In this document: piece after piece, positions 38,880-47,563 of the stretch
Position numbering within the stretch: position 1 is the stretch's first letter
How the letters are laid out: the number at the start of each line of letters is the position of its first letter
Source of the DNA: Gammaproteobacteria bacterium
GTDB lineage: Bacteria; Pseudomonadota; Gammaproteobacteria; UBA4575
Length of the DNA: 64,000 bases
Direction of reading: 5' to 3'
Assembly: GCA_028279275.1 (NCBI GenBank)
Contig: JANQOB010000016.1
Coordinates: forward strand, 1 to 64,000
Translations under genes and position numbers: made by a program
Notes under the pieces: generated by a model
Told to the model about the DNA's origin: nothing
What the model saw: only the letters and a program-made list of their open reading frames with translations
Database searches by the model: none

Positions 38880-40769
38880 TTGAAAAAAACCTCAATTTTA
38901 CTCAATCGTTGGTTGGCTTTAATCCACGATATAATGTGGATTCCAATCGCATTATTTTTTGCGTATTGGGTTAGATTTAACTTAACCACGATTCCTGAAT
39001 ATTTTTGGCAAGGTATTTTTCAATTGCTGGGTATTGCGTTAGTAACTCAGACAATTTGTTTTTGGTATTTTGGATTATATCGTGGTATCTGGAGGTTTGC
39101 TTCAATACCCGATGTTTTGCGAATTACCAAAGCTGTGGTCGTAGGCGTAAGTGTTACCTTACTTTTGGCTTTTATTATAAATAGATTAGAAATAGTTCCT
39201 CGCTCTATATTTGTTTTATACCCATTGTTTTTGTTTTTAGGATTAAGTGTCCCTAGGTTGGTATATAGATGGGTTAAAGATCGGCATTTGTATCTTTCTC
39301 GCCCTACAGGAAAACATGTGTTGTTGATTGGTGCAGGTCGTGCAGGAGAGATGTTAGTTCGTGACATGAAAAGAAATGATGAGTATGTACCAATAGGATT
39401 TTTGGATGACTCAATAAGTAAGATTGGAAGAGAAATACATGGGGTACGTGTGCTTGATAGTGTTATGAATATTGGAAAGGTGCTATCAAGCTATAATGTT
39501 GAGTTAGTTATAGTTTCTATCAGAAATGTGAATGCTGAGGTGATGCGGAACATTTTAAAATCGTGCAACGCAAAAAACATAAAGTGTCAAACAATTCCGT
39601 CATTATTGGAAAAAAATGATGAAAGGATTGATATTTCTGGTTTACGCGATGTAAATATAGAAGATTTATTAGGACGAGAAACAATTCAACTTGACGACAG
39701 CGCAATTTTTAGCTTGATCAAAGACGAGTGTATTCTAGTATCTGGCGCAGGAGGTTCGATTGGTTCAGAGCTGTGTCGCCAAGCATTAGTACATAAGCCT
39801 AGAAAATTAGTACTTATTGATGCTAGTGAATTTAACTTGTATAACATTACAAATGATTTGAATAATATTAATGAGAGCAATATAGAAATACATTCTTTGT
39901 TATGTAATATACGAGATATAAATGCAATTGATAAAATATTCAATGATCATAAACCTGTTGTTGTATTACACGCGGCAGCGTATAAGCACGTACCAATTAT
40001 CGAGAGCAACATTATAGAAGGAATTAAAACAAATATTTTTGGTACTAAGAATATTGCTGATGTTGCTGCAAAGTATAAAGTCCAAAAATTTGTCATGATC
40101 TCTACTGACAAAGCCGTTAACCCAACTAGTATGATGGGAGTAACTAAGAGGAGTGCAGAAATTTATTGTCAAATGCTGGATTCTCAATCTTCGACTCAAT
40201 TCATTACTACTAGGTTTGGAAATGTGGTGGATTCTGCAGGATCAGTTGTTCCGCTGTTTAGAGAGCAAATTAGCAATGGAGGACCGGTAACAGTTACCCA
40301 TAAGGACATAACGCGTTATTTCATGAGTATCCCAGAAGCCGTAAGTCTTATTCTCCAAGCTGCATCTATTGGAGAAGGTGGCGAAATTTTTGTACTGGAT
40401 ATGGGCAAACCAATTAAAATATATGATCTAGCAAGACAAATGATTCGGTTATCAGGAAATCATCCTGATCAAGATATCAAAATAGAAATTATTGGCTTAC
40501 GTCCGGGTGAGAAATTGTATGAAGAATTATTTCATGAATCAGAAGAGTATTCAGGAACTAAACACCCAAAAATATTGTTAGCTGAATCGAGAAAGGAAGA
40601 TTGGGAGCAATTCTCAAATCAGTTAGATGAACTAGCAAAAATTTGCAAAGCAAATTATCTTAATCAAATCATTGAGTTACTAAAAATCATCATCCCTGAG
40701 TATCGTAGTGATCTGGTCCTTACTGCTGATGGTGGAATTGATTCTCCAAACCATCGTGTTATACATTAG
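38880..40769 (+). CDS. WbpM/PglF-type membrane UDP-GlcNAc 4,6-dehydratase
   Basis: 629 residues from a TTG start ([19 protein letters not shown] is the normal N-terminus). About four membrane helices occupy residues 10-125, then a CoA-binding-like Rossmann region with GAGRAGEML near 144, then the dehydratase SDR domain with [15 protein letters not shown] near 285. The catalytic pattern [17 protein letters not shown] fits the Ser-Met-Lys triad of WbpM-type enzymes. It opens the route to UDP-4-keto-6-deoxy amino sugars. Stop to miaB is 25 bp, so locus transcripts may run into miaB. Confidence 0.9.
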   Translation: MKKTSILLNRWLALIHDIMWIPIALFFAYWVRFNLTTIPEYFWQGIFQLLGIALVTQTICFWYFGLYRGIWRFASIPDVLRITKAVVVGVSVTLLLAFIINRLEIVPRSIFVLYPLFLFLGLSVPRLVYRWVKDRHLYLSRPTGKHVLLIGAGRAGEMLVRDMKRNDEYVPIGFLDDSISKIGREIHGVRVLDSVMNIGKVLSSYNVELVIVSIRNVNAEVMRNILKSCNAKNIKCQTIPSLLEKNDERIDISGLRDVNIEDLLGRETIQLDDSAIFSLIKDECILVSGAGGSIGSELCRQALVHKPRKLVLIDASEFNLYNITNDLNNINESNIEIHSLLCNIRDINAIDKIFNDHKPVVVLHAAAYKHVPIIESNIIEGIKTNIFGTKNIADVAAKYKVQKFVMISTDKAVNPTSMMGVTKRSAEIYCQMLDSQSSTQFITTRFGNVVDSAGSVVPLFREQISNGGPVTVTHKDITRYFMSIPEAVSLILQAASIGEGGEIFVLDMGKPIKIYDLARQMIRLSGNHPDQDIKIEIIGLRPGEKLYEELFHESEEYSGTKHPKILLAESRKEDWEQFSNQLDELAKICKANYLNQIIELLKIIIPEYRSDLVLTADGGIDSPNHRVIH

Positions 40770-40794
40770 CCTGCGTTATAGAAAATTATCGAGT

Positions 40795-42126
40795 ATGAAG
40801 AAAGTATTTGTTAAGACACAAGGATGTCAGATGAATGAGTATGATTCAGAGAAAATGCTGGATGTGCTTAGTCATGAGTGTGGAATGCAAGTCACTCAAG
40901 ATGCTACTGAAGCTGATGTTTTGCTTTTGAATACCTGTTCTATTAGAGAAAAAGCACAAGAGAAAGTGTTTTCTCAATTAGGGCAGTGGCGGGTGTTTAA
41001 AGAAAAAAATCCAAACCTAATGATTGGCGTTGGTGGTTGTGTCGCAAGTCAAGAAGGAGACGCCTTATCAAAAAGAGCAAAGCAAGTAGATTTTGTATTT
41101 GGTCCACAAACAATTCATAGATTACCAGAACTATTAAATAAAGCACAATCGACTAAAAATGCGGTCGTTGATATTTCTTTTCCAGAAATAGAAAAATTTG
41201 ATTGTTTACCTAAGCCAAGGGCCGAGGGCCCAACAGCATATGTGTCAATCATGGAAGGTTGTAGCAAGTATTGTACGTATTGCGTTGTGCCTTACACGAG
41301 AGGTGAAGAATTTAGTCGCCCATTGAGAGATGTTATGCGTGAAATAAATTCACTTGCTGAACAAGGAGTACGTGAAATTACATTGCTTGGCCAAAATGTG
41401 AATGGCTATCGCGGTCTTGATGAAAATGGTGAATTGATTGATTTCTCTTTGCTTGTTTATTTTGTTAGTCAGGTAAATGGAATTAAAAGAATTCGTTACA
41501 CAAGTTCACATCCAATAGAGTTCTCTGAAAATTTAATTAATGCTTATGCAGAAATACCTGAATTAGTGAATCATGTGCATTTGCCAGTGCAAAGTGGTTC
41601 AGATCGTGTGTTAGCCTCAATGAAACGCGGGCATACTGCTATAGAATTTAAATCAATTATAAAAAAATTACGTGAACATCGACCAGATATAAGTATTACA
41701 TCTGATTTTATTGTTGGATTTCCGGGAGAAACTAACAATGATTTTGAAGATACATTGAAATTTGTTGAGAATATAGGATTTGATCAGTCATATAGTTTTA
41801 TATACAGCCGTCGACCAGGGACACCTGCTGCATCTCTAGATGACGATGTTAAACCTGAGGTAAAAAAACAACGCTTGCAACGATTACAACAACTGATAAA
41901 TACAATGTCTGCGGAATATTCAAAAGTGATGTTGGGTACTGAACAAATAGTATTGGTAGAAGGTTTGTCTAAAAAATCAGATCAAGAATATTCAGGTCGT
42001 ACAGAAAACAATCGTGTTGTTAATTTCTCTGCTCCTGAAGATACAATTGGGAAATTTGTTAAATTATTTATATCTGATGTGTATACAAATTCTTTACGAG
42101 GCAAATATCTTGAGACCTTGTACTAG
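40795..42126 (+). CDS. miaB: tRNA-2-methylthio-N6-dimethylallyladenosine synthase MiaB
   Basis: 443 residues from the ATG at 40795 ([21 protein letters not shown]). The reading frame is open further upstream into the previous gene, but the family starts here. An N-terminal MTTase domain with three Cys, the radical-SAM motif CSKYCTYC, and a C-terminal TRAM domain are present. It methylthiolates A37 of tRNAs that read UNN codons, using two iron-sulphur clusters. It opens the miaB-phoH-ybeY-corC-lnt run common in gammaproteobacteria. Confidence 0.97.
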   Translation: MKKVFVKTQGCQMNEYDSEKMLDVLSHECGMQVTQDATEADVLLLNTCSIREKAQEKVFSQLGQWRVFKEKNPNLMIGVGGCVASQEGDALSKRAKQVDFVFGPQTIHRLPELLNKAQSTKNAVVDISFPEIEKFDCLPKPRAEGPTAYVSIMEGCSKYCTYCVVPYTRGEEFSRPLRDVMREINSLAEQGVREITLLGQNVNGYRGLDENGELIDFSLLVYFVSQVNGIKRIRYTSSHPIEFSENLINAYAEIPELVNHVHLPVQSGSDRVLASMKRGHTAIEFKSIIKKLREHRPDISITSDFIVGFPGETNNDFEDTLKFVENIGFDQSYSFIYSRRPGTPAASLDDDVKPEVKKQRLQRLQQLINTMSAEYSKVMLGTEQIVLVEGLSKKSDQEYSGRTENNRVVNFSAPEDTIGKFVKLFISDVYTNSLRGKYLETLY

Positions 42127-42139
42127 AGGGTTTTAAAGC

Positions 42140-43105
42140 TTGTCTTCAGAAATTTATTCAATAGATGTCGTGCTTGAACCTGCCGATAATCCAAGACTTG
42201 CAAATTTATGTGGACCTCTAAATGAGCATCTTAACCAAATGGAAAAAAGACTCGGGATTGAGATAAATAACCGTGGTAATACTTTTTCAATTCGAGGTGA
42301 TGCTGAAACTGTAAACACAGCAGCCGAAGTCTTGAAGGAGTTATATGACTCTACAAAGAAAAATACTTTATCTTCATCGGATATACATTTATATCTTCAA
42401 GAATCAGAACTGACACGGAGTGCTGAAAAGGATCAGAACATAAATCGTTCAACTATTCATACAAAACGCTCGATAATTAAAGCAAGGGGAGTTAATCAAG
42501 AAAAATATATTAAAGCGATTGAGGAATATGATCTGGTATTTGGTGTTGGACCTGCCGGAACAGGCAAGACCTATTTGGCCGTTGCATCCGCAGTTGAAGC
42601 CCTTGAGAGAGATAATATACGTAAGCTTGTTTTGGTTAGACCTGCAGTTGAGGCGGGTGAAAGACTAGGCTTCCTTCCAGGAGACTTAGCACAAAAAATT
42701 GATCCTTATCTTAGGCCTATGTATGACGCCTTGTATGAGATGATGGGCTTTGAGAAAGTAAATAAACTAGTAGATAGAAACGTTATAGAAATTGCACCTT
42801 TAGCTTATATGCGTGGACGCACTTTGAATGATGCATTTATCATTCTAGATGAAGCTCAAAATACTACAGTTGAGCAAATGAAGATGTTTCTTACACGTAT
42901 AGGCTTTGGTTCAAAGGCTATTGTTACGGGCGATATCACACAAATCGACTTGCCAAATGCAAAAGAATCTGGTCTTAAACATGTGATACGTATTTTGCAA
43001 AATACTAACGGAATTGTTTTTTGTAATTTTGAATCTAAAGACGTGGTGAGGCACCCTCTTGTTAAAAAAATTATCCAGGCTTATGCTAAAAACTCAAAAG
43101 AATAA
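42140..43105 (+). CDS. ybeZ: PhoH-like ATPase (YbeZ)
   Basis: 321 residues starting with TTG, with an AGAGGG ribosome-binding site about 9 nt upstream. The Walker A is GPAGTGKTYLA and the Walker B FIILDEAQNTT; GRTLNDAFI and VTGDITQIDLP are typical PhoH landmarks. It is the usual partner of YbeY and probably an RNA-related ATPase. It lies between miaB and ybeY. Confidence 0.95.
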   Translation: MSSEIYSIDVVLEPADNPRLANLCGPLNEHLNQMEKRLGIEINNRGNTFSIRGDAETVNTAAEVLKELYDSTKKNTLSSSDIHLYLQESELTRSAEKDQNINRSTIHTKRSIIKARGVNQEKYIKAIEEYDLVFGVGPAGTGKTYLAVASAVEALERDNIRKLVLVRPAVEAGERLGFLPGDLAQKIDPYLRPMYDALYEMMGFEKVNKLVDRNVIEIAPLAYMRGRTLNDAFIILDEAQNTTVEQMKMFLTRIGFGSKAIVTGDITQIDLPNAKESGLKHVIRILQNTNGIVFCNFESKDVVRHPLVKKIIQAYAKNSKE

Positions 43106-43119
43106 ATAATAAAGTGCCA

Positions 43120-43569
43120 ATGAGCATTCAATTGGATGTGCAAATTGTTTCCAATAGTTTAGATATTCCTAAAGCATCCGAGTTCAAGAATTGGGCTGAC
43201 TTGGTCCCCATTGATTATGAAACGAGTATATGTTTGAGAATTGTCGATGAACATGAGGCTAAAACGCTCAATAAAAAATATAGAAAGATTAACAAAGCCA
43301 CAAACGTACTCTCATTCCCTGCAGAAATTCCCTCTCATTTGCAAATTGATTTTCTCGGAGACATAGTAATTTGTGCGCCAATAGTAACTCTTGAGGCACA
43401 AGAATATAATAAGGACTTAAATAATCATTGGGCACACTTGTTTATTCATGGAATTTTACACTTGCAAGGGTATGATCATGAGAAAGAAATTGATGCAGAA
43501 AAGATGGAATCGCTAGAAATTAAGATTCTCCATAGTTTGGGCATTTCAAACCCTTATGAAGCGACTTGA
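43120..43569 (+). CDS. ybeY: Endoribonuclease YbeY, rRNA maturation factor
   Basis: 149 residues from the ATG at 43120; a GTG two codons earlier is also possible. The metal-binding motif HLFIHGILHLQGYDHEKE gives the three zinc histidines. YbeY acts in 16S rRNA 3'-end maturation and ribosome quality control. KINKATNVLSFPAE is conserved. Position between phoH and corC supports the call. Confidence 0.95.
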   Translation: MSIQLDVQIVSNSLDIPKASEFKNWADLVPIDYETSICLRIVDEHEAKTLNKKYRKINKATNVLSFPAEIPSHLQIDFLGDIVICAPIVTLEAQEYNKDLNNHWAHLFIHGILHLQGYDHEKEIDAEKMESLEIKILHSLGISNPYEAT

Positions 43570-43588
43570 TTATAATATTTAAATAATA

Positions 43589-44428
43589 ATGAGCACAGAT
43601 ACCGAAAATAGTTCTACAGGCTTGGGATTGATTGCATCTATAAAGTTATTTTTGAATGGAGTTCCACAAAATCGTGAACAAATCATTAAACTTTTAAGAA
43701 ATGCAGAAAAAAATAATATTTTAAGTAAAGACGTGCTTGAAATGATAGAAGGTGCGTTTCAAGTTTCAAATATACAAGTAAAAAATATCATGATTCCTCG
43801 CTCTCATATGGTTGTAGTTCGAGAAGGTTCAACTTTGCAAGATATGTTGCCACTAATCATTGATTCGGCTCATTCCAGGTTTCCTGTAATTGGAGATAGT
43901 CGTGATGAAGTGCTGGGAATATTGCTAGCGAAAGACTTATTACGTTTTTTTATAGAAGGAAAACAAGAAGATTTTAATTTAGCCGATGTGCTGCGTCCCA
44001 CAGTAGTAGTGCCAGAGTCTAAGCGCGTTAATACATTGTTAAACGAGTTTAAAGATGGTCGTAATCACATGGCAATTGTAGTCGATGAGTATAGTAGTGT
44101 GTCAGGTTTAGTCACTATTGAGGATGTCCTGGAGCAAATTGTTGGAGAAATCACTGACGAACATGATATTGAAGAAGACCGTTATATTTTTGAGCACTCA
44201 AAAGGTCATTTTGGTGTAAAAGCATTGACACCAATAGAAGATTTCAATGAATTCTTCTCAACACAATATAGCGATACTGATTTTGAAACATTTGGTGGTT
44301 TGGTGTTGAGTAAATTTGGTCACTTACCAAAAAAAGGCGAAAAAATAGAATTCGATAATTTTAAAATAGAAGTATTGCGTGCTGATCGGAGAAGATTACA
44401 TCTATTGAATGTATCGCAACATAGCTAA
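43589..44428 (+). CDS. corC: CorC/YbeX-type CBS-domain protein
   Basis: 279 residues. Two CBS domains start at VKNIMIPRSHMVVV and VVPESKRVNTLLNEF, with DSAHSRFPVIGDSRDEVLGIL and VDEYSSVSGLVTIEDVLEQIVGEI; a CorC_HlyC domain ends the protein. No membrane helices. It is linked to magnesium/cobalt efflux and, in recent work on YbeX, to ribosome metabolism. It is adjacent to ybeY and lnt as usual. Confidence 0.95.
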   Translation: MSTDTENSSTGLGLIASIKLFLNGVPQNREQIIKLLRNAEKNNILSKDVLEMIEGAFQVSNIQVKNIMIPRSHMVVVREGSTLQDMLPLIIDSAHSRFPVIGDSRDEVLGILLAKDLLRFFIEGKQEDFNLADVLRPTVVVPESKRVNTLLNEFKDGRNHMAIVVDEYSSVSGLVTIEDVLEQIVGEITDEHDIEEDRYIFEHSKGHFGVKALTPIEDFNEFFSTQYSDTDFETFGGLVLSKFGHLPKKGEKIEFDNFKIEVLRADRRRLHLLNVSQHS

Positions 44429-44481
44429 TTTGGAAATCTTTTTATCTAATAATTAATTGGCTTATAGTCTAACAGCAATAC

Positions 44482-45972
44482 ATGCCATTGTTATTTAAAA
44501 TCACTCTGCTTGCTATTTCAGGCGCAGCACTTGTTTTAGCATATGCACCATTTTCTTATTGGTGGTTAACATTTATTTGCCCCATATTTCTTTACTTGGC
44601 TATTATAAATTTACCAATACGCACTGCATTTTTATGTGGATTTATATTTGGCTTATTCTTTTTTGGATTCGGTGTTCCTTGGACATTTAACAGTATTCAT
44701 GAATATGGGAAAGCACCGTTATTATTAAGTGCAATTCTCGCAAGTTTATTAGTTTTAATTCTGGCTTTATTTCCTGCTACTGTTGCAGCATTAAGTGTTT
44801 TTTTACGCCGTAATATTAACCATCATATATTTAGTGTTCTAGCTTTCGCGAGTTTGTGGGCATTATTTGAGTGGTTGAGGGGCTGGATATTTACAGGGTT
44901 CCCTTGGTTACTCATTGGGCATGTTCATCATACAGGGCCTTTGCAAAGTATATTGCCTATATTTGGTTCTTATGGTGCAAGTTGGGTTACATTATTAATA
45001 GGATGCTTAGTAGTTACCATATTATTTGCTGAGAATAAGCAAAAAATATTTTCTACTACTGCTTTAGTCGTAATTGCTTTCTCTTTATATTTTTTTGATC
45101 AGATTAAATGGACAGAAGCAGATGATGAATCATTGGATGTAGTTCTAATACAAGGCAATATTCCTCAAGAAATGAAATGGGATCGGACTAAGCACAGTTA
45201 CATAATGAATAAGTACTTACAGATGAGTAGCCGGCATTTTAATGCAGATATCATTATTTGGCCTGAAACCGCAATTCCAACTTATTATTCGATGGTAAAA
45301 GATTCATTTATTCCACAAGTAAGCGAGACTACAGAAAATTATAATCTGGATTATTTAATTGGTGTTTTCACTTTTAACCCAGACAACGGGCAAGTCTATA
45401 ACAGCGTAATGACATTGGGTGACGAGTTGGGTTTCTATCGTAAGCAGAGGTTAGTCCCTTTTGGAGAATATCTCCCTTTTCGCGGCATAATTACAACTTT
45501 TGAGCGTTATATCGATCTTCCAATGGCAGACATTTCAAGTGGCGAGGGAAGACCGCTGGTAAAGTTGAAAGGTCATGCCGTGGGAGCTTCTATTTGTTAT
45601 GAGGCCGTATATGGAAGTGAAGTGATACGAGCACTGCCAGAAGCTAAATTCTTGGTAAATGTAAGTAATGATGCTTGGTTTGGTGATTCTCTTGCACCAC
45701 ATCAGCATCTAGAAATCACACGTTCAAGAGCAGTCGAAACGGGGAGGTATTTACTACGTGCAACGAATACAGGTATATCGGCAGTGATTGATCCAAATGG
45801 GATGATTATTAATAAGTCTGTTCAGTTTGAGGACGATGTAGTTCGATCGACTATAAAACCACATACGGGAACAACGCTCTATGCGAAATGGGGGAATTGG
45901 GGTATTGTCACCACTGTATTTGTGTTTTTGATTATCCTGTCCGTTCAAAGATGGTTAACTGCAACACATTAA
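44482..45972 (+). CDS. lnt: Apolipoprotein N-acyltransferase
   Basis: 496 residues. Several N-terminal membrane helices precede a nitrilase domain with the triad Glu in IIWPETAIPTYY, Lys in RKQRLVPFGEYLPF and Cys in VGASICYEAVYG; another helix ends the protein. Lnt adds the third acyl chain to lipoproteins in the inner membrane, which prepares them for Lol export. It completes the ybeY-corC-lnt run. Confidence 0.97.
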   Translation: MPLLFKITLLAISGAALVLAYAPFSYWWLTFICPIFLYLAIINLPIRTAFLCGFIFGLFFFGFGVPWTFNSIHEYGKAPLLLSAILASLLVLILALFPATVAALSVFLRRNINHHIFSVLAFASLWALFEWLRGWIFTGFPWLLIGHVHHTGPLQSILPIFGSYGASWVTLLIGCLVVTILFAENKQKIFSTTALVVIAFSLYFFDQIKWTEADDESLDVVLIQGNIPQEMKWDRTKHSYIMNKYLQMSSRHFNADIIIWPETAIPTYYSMVKDSFIPQVSETTENYNLDYLIGVFTFNPDNGQVYNSVMTLGDELGFYRKQRLVPFGEYLPFRGIITTFERYIDLPMADISSGEGRPLVKLKGHAVGASICYEAVYGSEVIRALPEAKFLVNVSNDAWFGDSLAPHQHLEITRSRAVETGRYLLRATNTGISAVIDPNGMIINKSVQFEDDVVRSTIKPHTGTTLYAKWGNWGIVTTVFVFLIILSVQRWLTATH

Positions 45973-46006
45973 GAATGCAGGAAATATATTATTATCCGAA
46001 TATATT

Positions 46007-47425
46007 ATGTCAGCAATTTCAATTATTCCTGTTGTTTTATCGGGCGGTACGGGTTCGCGTTTATGGCCACTTTCTAGGAAACTTTACCCAAAGCAGTTTA
46101 TTCCTTTAAAAGGTGATAAAAGCCTGTACCAGTCCACACTTGAACGAATAACAGATTTGAATGGCGTCGAGAAAATACTAACTATATGTAATGATGAACA
46201 TCGATTTATGGCAGCTGAACAAGCGCGTCAGACTGGGGTAGAACATTCCGAGATTATATTAGAACCTGTTGGCAGAAATACCGCTCCCGCAATAACCATT
46301 GCTGCCTTACATGCAATGAGCACTCAAGATGATGCCTATTTACTAGTACTTCCTGCAGACCACATTCTTGGTGATAAGCAGAAATTTGCAGTAGCAGTTC
46401 AATATGCTTATGAAGTAGCTGCGAATAATTTAGTAACTTTTGGTGTGATGCCAACACGTGCTGAGACGGGTTATGGATATATCAAACACGATAACAAAAC
46501 AATTTCGGATAATGCTTATTCAGTAACGAAATTTGTTGAAAAGCCTGATCTTAAAACCGCAGAATCTTATCTTAAGAGTGGTAACTACCTTTGGAATAGT
46601 GGGATGTTTTTGTTTCGTGCTGAACTTTTTTTACAAGAAATACAACAATATCAACCTGAAGTTTATAATGCCTGCAAACAAGCTTATGAAAAAAGTGAAA
46701 AGGACCTAGATTTTATTCGTTTGCATGAAGAGTCCTTTGATTCTGCTCCTAGTATCTCTGTCGATTATGCAGTGATGGAGAAAACAAAAAATGTCGCAGT
46801 TGTATCATTAGAAAGTGGTTGGAGTGATGTTGGTTCATGGCATGCGCTGTGGGATTCTTTTGAACACGATCCTAACAGCAATGCTACATACGGAGATGTT
46901 GTGGAAGAAGACTGTAGTGGTTGTTTAATTCATGCCAATAATCGTTTAGTCGCTGCAGTTGGAGTTAAAGATCAAGTCATTGTAGAAACTGCAGATGCTG
47001 TATTAGTCGCACCACGTGATCGCTCACAAGATGTCAAAGAAATTGTTAATACATTAAAACTTTCTGAACGTGACGAAGTAGATATCCATCCAAAGGTTTA
47101 CCGGCCTTGGGGTGCTTATGAGACCATTGATATTGAAGATCGCTTCCAAGTAAAACGAATCACAGTTTATCCTTTGCAAAAATTATCTTTGCAAATGCAT
47201 CACCATCGCGCAGAACATTGGATTGTTGTTAAGGGGACGGCACGAGTCACTTGTGGAGAAGAAGAATTTTTGCTTAGTGAAAATGAGTCTACCTACATTC
47301 CTATTGGCACCAAGCACCGTTTGGAAAACCCTGGCAAAATCCCACTAGAACTTATCGAAGTGCAGTCTGGTACATACCTGGGGGAAGATGATATCGAGCG
47401 TTTTGATGATGTGTATGGCCGTTAA
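46007..47425 (+). CDS. manC: Mannose-1-phosphate guanylyltransferase / mannose-6-phosphate isomerase
   Basis: 472 residues. The pyrophosphorylase domain has LSGGTGSRLWPLSRKLYPKQF and FVEKPD; the C-terminal cupin isomerase domain has VKRITVYPLQKLSLQMHHHRAEHW and PIGTKHRLENPG. It makes GDP-mannose, a precursor of mannose, fucose and rhamnose derivatives in surface glycans. It stands alone between lnt and leuS; its partner phosphomannomutase and any GDP-mannose dehydratase are not in the window. Confidence 0.93.
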   Translation: MSAISIIPVVLSGGTGSRLWPLSRKLYPKQFIPLKGDKSLYQSTLERITDLNGVEKILTICNDEHRFMAAEQARQTGVEHSEIILEPVGRNTAPAITIAALHAMSTQDDAYLLVLPADHILGDKQKFAVAVQYAYEVAANNLVTFGVMPTRAETGYGYIKHDNKTISDNAYSVTKFVEKPDLKTAESYLKSGNYLWNSGMFLFRAELFLQEIQQYQPEVYNACKQAYEKSEKDLDFIRLHEESFDSAPSISVDYAVMEKTKNVAVVSLESGWSDVGSWHALWDSFEHDPNSNATYGDVVEEDCSGCLIHANNRLVAAVGVKDQVIVETADAVLVAPRDRSQDVKEIVNTLKLSERDEVDIHPKVYRPWGAYETIDIEDRFQVKRITVYPLQKLSLQMHHHRAEHWIVVKGTARVTCGEEEFLLSENESTYIPIGTKHRLENPGKIPLELIEVQSGTYLGEDDIERFDDVYGR

Positions 47426-47447
47426 ATAATTCAGTTGAATCATTTAA

Positions 47448-47463
47448 GCCAATTTTCATTGGC
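47448..47463 (+). other. Short hairpin after manC
   Basis: GCCAAT (47448-47453) / ATTGGC (47458-47463) with a TTTC loop, 23 bp after the manC stop. It lacks a following T-run, so it is at best a weak terminator. Confidence 0.3.
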
Positions 47464-47500
47464 AGTATTATCTATATATTCTCTTTGAGCTTCTCTACTG

Positions 47501-47530
47501 TTGAGACTAGTGTGCACTAGCTGTTATGCT
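47501..47530 (+). promoter_or_regulatory. Candidate leuS promoter with palindromic spacer
   Basis: TTGAGA (47501-47506) and TATGCT (47525-47530) are separated by 18 bp. The spacer begins with the interrupted palindrome CTAGTG-TG-CACTAG (47507-47520), which could be an operator. The start point would be near 47537, 27 nt ahead of leuS. Confidence 0.45.
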
Positions 47531-47563
47531 CTCACGCTTTTGATATATCACAACTAATCCTAC

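Noticed and set aside
40708..40794. Upstream extension of the miaB frame
   Set aside because: It lies within the end of the WbpM-like gene and adds residues no MiaB has; the ATG at 40795 gives the family start.
47448..47463. Terminator after manC
   Set aside because: A 6-bp hairpin exists but no T-run follows; kept only as a weak hairpin feature.
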